Positions 6,124 through 7,484 of a stretch of DNA of 7,484 nucleotides are shown in pieces; positions within the stretch are counted from its first letter, which is position 1, and each line of letters opens with the position of its first letter. A program made the position numbers and the translations under genes. This stretch comes from Caldifarciminota bacterium (GTDB lineage Bacteria; WOR-3; Hydrothermia; WGAB01), in assembly GCA_015489295.1 (NCBI GenBank), contig WGAB01000355.1, positions 1 to 7,484 on the forward strand, given 5' to 3'. The notes below the pieces were generated by a model. That model did no database searches, was not told the DNA's origin, and worked only from the letters and a program-made list of their open reading frames with translations.

Positions 6124-6141
6124 GCGTTTAAGTATAAACGC
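6124..6141 (-). promoter_or_regulatory. Perfect inverted repeat overlapping a -10 hexamer before the sugar dehydrogenase
   Basis: In the 22-bp gap after the aminotransferase stop, GCGTTTA and TAAACGC (7 bp each, 4-bp spacer) form a perfect palindrome. On the minus strand its centre contains TATACT (6136-6131), a good -10 match, ending 8 nt before GTG 6122. No -35 is recognisable at 16-18 bp. The AT-rich core stands out against the GC-rich surroundings. It could be an operator over a leaderless promoter, or simply an RNA hairpin. Confidence 0.45.
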
Positions 6142-6144
6142 GGA

Positions 6145-7005
6145 TCACCCGCTGAGTTCCTGGTCCAGGAAGGCCAGGAACGCCTCCAGGAGGCGGCGGG
6201 TGGCCGGCCCGGGCTTGCCGCTGCCGATCACCTGGCGATCCACGCGGACCACCGGCAGCACATGCTTGGTGGTGCTGGCCAGGAAGGCCTCGTCCACCTG
6301 GGCCAGGTCGCGGACGAACAGGGGCTGTTCCACCACCCGGAGCCCGGCCCGGGGCGCCACCTGGTACAGCAGGCTGCGGGTGATGCTGGGCAGAATCCGG
6401 GGGCCCAGGGGCGGCAGGAGCACGGTATCCTGCCGGATCACGCCGAAGGCGGCGGCTGTGGACTCGGTGATCTCGCCGGATTCCAGCACGAACAGGGCGT
6501 CAAAGAAGACCTGATCCACGGCCTCCATCTTGGCCAGCACGTTGGGCAACAGCAGGATGGTTTTGATGTCGCAGCGCAACCACCGGATTTCCGGGTAGGT
6601 CAGGAGGGCTACGCCTTCGTCGTAGAGCCGCTGGGGCAGGGGCTCAAACTCGCGGAAGGTGAGCACCAGGGTGGGCTTCAGGCGGGGCGGCGGCAGGTGC
6701 TCGCGGGGCGCCACGCCCCGGGTCACCTGGATGTACACCAGCTGGCTCTCGTAGCCGGCGCGCCGGATCCCCTCCAGCACGATCTGTTCCAGGGTTTCCA
6801 GGGACTCGGGCAGGGGAATGCGCACCTCGGAGGCGCTGCGCTGGAGCCGTTTCAGGTGGTCGTGCAGGCGGAAGGGCTTGCCCCGCTGTACCAGGATCAC
6901 CTCGTACACGCCGTCGGCGAACTGATACCCCCGGTCCTCAATGGGCACCCGGGCTTCGTCAATGGGAAGGAACCGACCGTTCAGATAGGCGATGGCTTGA
7001 GGCAT
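6145..7005 (-). CDS. dat: D-amino-acid aminotransferase (D-alanine aminotransferase type, fold-type IV PLP enzyme)
   Basis: PLP transaminase (EC 2.6.1.21 type) interconverting D-alanine or other D-amino acids and 2-oxo acids, in particular D-glutamate/2-oxoglutarate, precursors of peptidoglycan. The 286-residue product aligns along its whole length with bacillary D-amino-acid transaminase: EDRGYQFADGVYEV (23-36, including Tyr34), the specificity segment TRGVAPREH (95-103) whose Arg101 and His103 match the carboxylate-binding Arg98/His100, RWLRCDIKTILLLP (141-154) with Schiff-base Lys148, and Glu181 at the PLP ring nitrogen. The Arg-x-His pair argues against branched-chain aminotransferase or aminodeoxychorismate lyase. 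ATG 7005 gives the family N terminus but lies only 10 nt after the tRNA-Gln 3' end, with no Shine-Dalgarno, so it is probably made from the tRNA transcript. The next gene begins 22 bp beyond its stop. Confidence 0.92.
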   Translation of the reverse strand: MPQAIAYLNGRFLPIDEARVPIEDRGYQFADGVYEVILVQRGKPFRLHDHLKRLQRSASEVRIPLPESLETLEQIVLEGIRRAGYESQLVYIQVTRGVAPREHLPPPRLKPTLVLTFREFEPLPQRLYDEGVALLTYPEIRWLRCDIKTILLLPNVLAKMEAVDQVFFDALFVLESGEITESTAAAFGVIRQDTVLLPPLGPRILPSITRSLLYQVAPRAGLRVVEQPLFVRDLAQVDEAFLASTTKHVLPVVRVDRQVIGSGKPGPATRRLLEAFLAFLDQELSG

Positions 7006-7015
7006 GAAACCAAGG

Positions 7016-7087
7016 CTGGGGCGCCAGGATTCGAACCTGGATTCCGGGATCCAAAGTCCCGTGTCCTGCCCATTGGACGACGCCCCA
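7016..7087 (-). tRNA. tRNA-Gln (anticodon UUG)
   Basis: Full 72-nt cloverleaf on the minus strand: acceptor TGGGGCG with CGCCCCA, D arm GTCC/GGAC with loop AATGGGCA, anticodon stem CGGGA/TCCCG with loop CTTTGGA (anticodon TTG, reading CAA and, by wobble, CAG), 4-nt variable region, and T arm CCAGG-TTCGAAT-CCTGG. The weak U1-A72 first pair and G73 are typical of tRNA-Gln. CCA is not encoded (CCT follows G73), so it must be added after processing. It lies between the enoyl reductase and aminotransferase genes. Confidence 0.96.
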
Positions 7088-7100
7088 GTAGGGCCAAAAG

Positions 7101-7106
7101 ATTATA
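7101..7106 (-). promoter_or_regulatory. -10 hexamer of the tRNA-Gln promoter
   Basis: A consensus TATAAT on the minus strand ends 13 nt before the tRNA 5' end, so transcription would start about 6 nt upstream of the tRNA. No good -35 is seen at 16-18 bp. This is probably also the promoter for the aminotransferase gene beyond the tRNA, since no separate one fits in the 10-nt gap. Confidence 0.55.
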
Positions 7107-7133
7107 AAGCGGGGAGGGATTATGGGGTTTCCG

Positions 7134-7484
7134 TCAGCGGAGGTTCTCGCCGCCGTCCACGTTGATGACGTTGCCCGTGACCCAGTACAGGTCTTCGGAA
7201 ACCAGGGCGGCCAGAGCGCGGGCCACATCTTCCGGTGTGGTGAGCCGGCCGCTCGGGTTGTGGGCCAGGGCCTGCTCCTTCAGGTGCTCGTGGCCCGGGA
7301 TCTTGCGGAGGGCCGGCGTGTCCGTGACCCCGGCCCGCAGGGCGTTCACGGTGATGCCCTTGGGCGCGAGTTCCAGGGCCAGTTGCCGCACATGGCTTTC
7401 CAGGGCCGCCTTGGCGGCGGACACGGCCCCGTAGTACGGAAACACCCGCTGGCTGCCGGAACTCGTCATGGCGAAGATCCGGCC
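7134..7484 (-). CDS. Short-chain dehydrogenase, FabL/FabI-like enoyl-ACP reductase, C-terminal 116 residues (5' end outside window)
   Basis: The frame is open to the window edge, so the N-terminal Rossmann half with the cofactor-binding Gly motif is not visible. The fragment starts GRIFAMTSSGSQ (strand 5), then has PYYGAVSAAKAALE with Tyr18 and Lys25 spaced YX6K, as in enoyl-ACP reductases, rather than the YX3K of most short-chain dehydrogenases. LELAPKGITVNAL, TDTPALRKIPGHE, a GRLTTPEDVA segment and the closing GNVINVDGGENLR follow, in the same order as in B. subtilis FabL. The last step of fatty-acid elongation (reduction of trans-2-enoyl-ACP) is therefore the likely role. A diverged ketoreductase is the alternative. 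The stop lies 46 bp before the tRNA-Gln gene. Confidence 0.82.
   Translation of the reverse strand, partial: GRIFAMTSSGSQRVFPYYGAVSAAKAALESHVRQLALELAPKGITVNALRAGVTDTPALRKIPGHEHLKEQALAHNPSGRLTTPEDVARALAALVSEDLYWVTGNVINVDGGENLR

Noticed and set aside
1..7484. CRISPR array, insertion sequence, prophage or defence system
   Set aside because: No regularly spaced repeats, transposase, integrase or target-site duplications were seen; all genes are metabolic, respiratory or envelope-related.

Overview
This is a gene-dense, GC-rich bacterial window with no stretch of more than about 160 bases lacking a gene. The style (short intergenic gaps, stop/start overlaps, Arg/Glu/Leu-rich proteins, a PckA tail that reads like those of the Thermus group) suggests a thermophilic or moderately thermophilic high-GC bacterium. 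Two genes appear to start almost at their -10 hexamer (nuoA and the Gfo/Idh dehydrogenase), an arrangement reported as common in Deinococcus-Thermus and some other phyla. I cannot fix the phylum from this window.

Left part, plus strand (1-3002). The window opens in the C-terminal half of an ATP-type phosphoenolpyruvate carboxykinase. Its frame is continuous and well conserved except for one in-frame amber codon (162-164). A 156-bp intergenic region holds a strong hairpin (terminator candidate) and then a promoter whose -10 ends 7 nt before the nuoA ATG. A tightly overlapping mini-operon follows: nuoA, nuoC, nuoE and a HAD-family hydrolase. It is unusual because nuoB and nuoD, which normally sit between A/C and C/E, are absent, and because the fourth [2Fe-2S] cysteine of NuoE is displaced by one residue.

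Right part, minus strand (7484-3007). In transcription order: the C-terminal part of a FabL/FabI-like enoyl-ACP reductase (cut by the window edge), tRNA-Gln(UUG), a D-amino-acid aminotransferase starting 10 nt after the tRNA, a Gfo/Idh/MocA sugar dehydrogenase, a DegT/DnrJ/EryC1/StrS sugar aminotransferase, and a membrane-anchored family 2 glycosyltransferase. The dehydrogenase/aminotransferase pair is the classic oxidise-then-transaminate module for making an amino sugar nucleotide (WbpB/WbpE or WlbA/WlbC type). The adjacent polyprenyl-phosphate-type glycosyltransferase suggests a surface polysaccharide or glycolipid. The two strands converge at 3002/3007 with 4 bp between stop codons and a possible terminator for the minus-strand operon.

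I see no phage, transposon, CRISPR array or defence system. The points most worth following up are the amber codon in pckA, the B- and D-less nuo mini-operon with its altered NuoE ligand, and the unusual 5' ends (leaderless-type nuoA and dehydrogenase starts, and the tRNA-dat junction).
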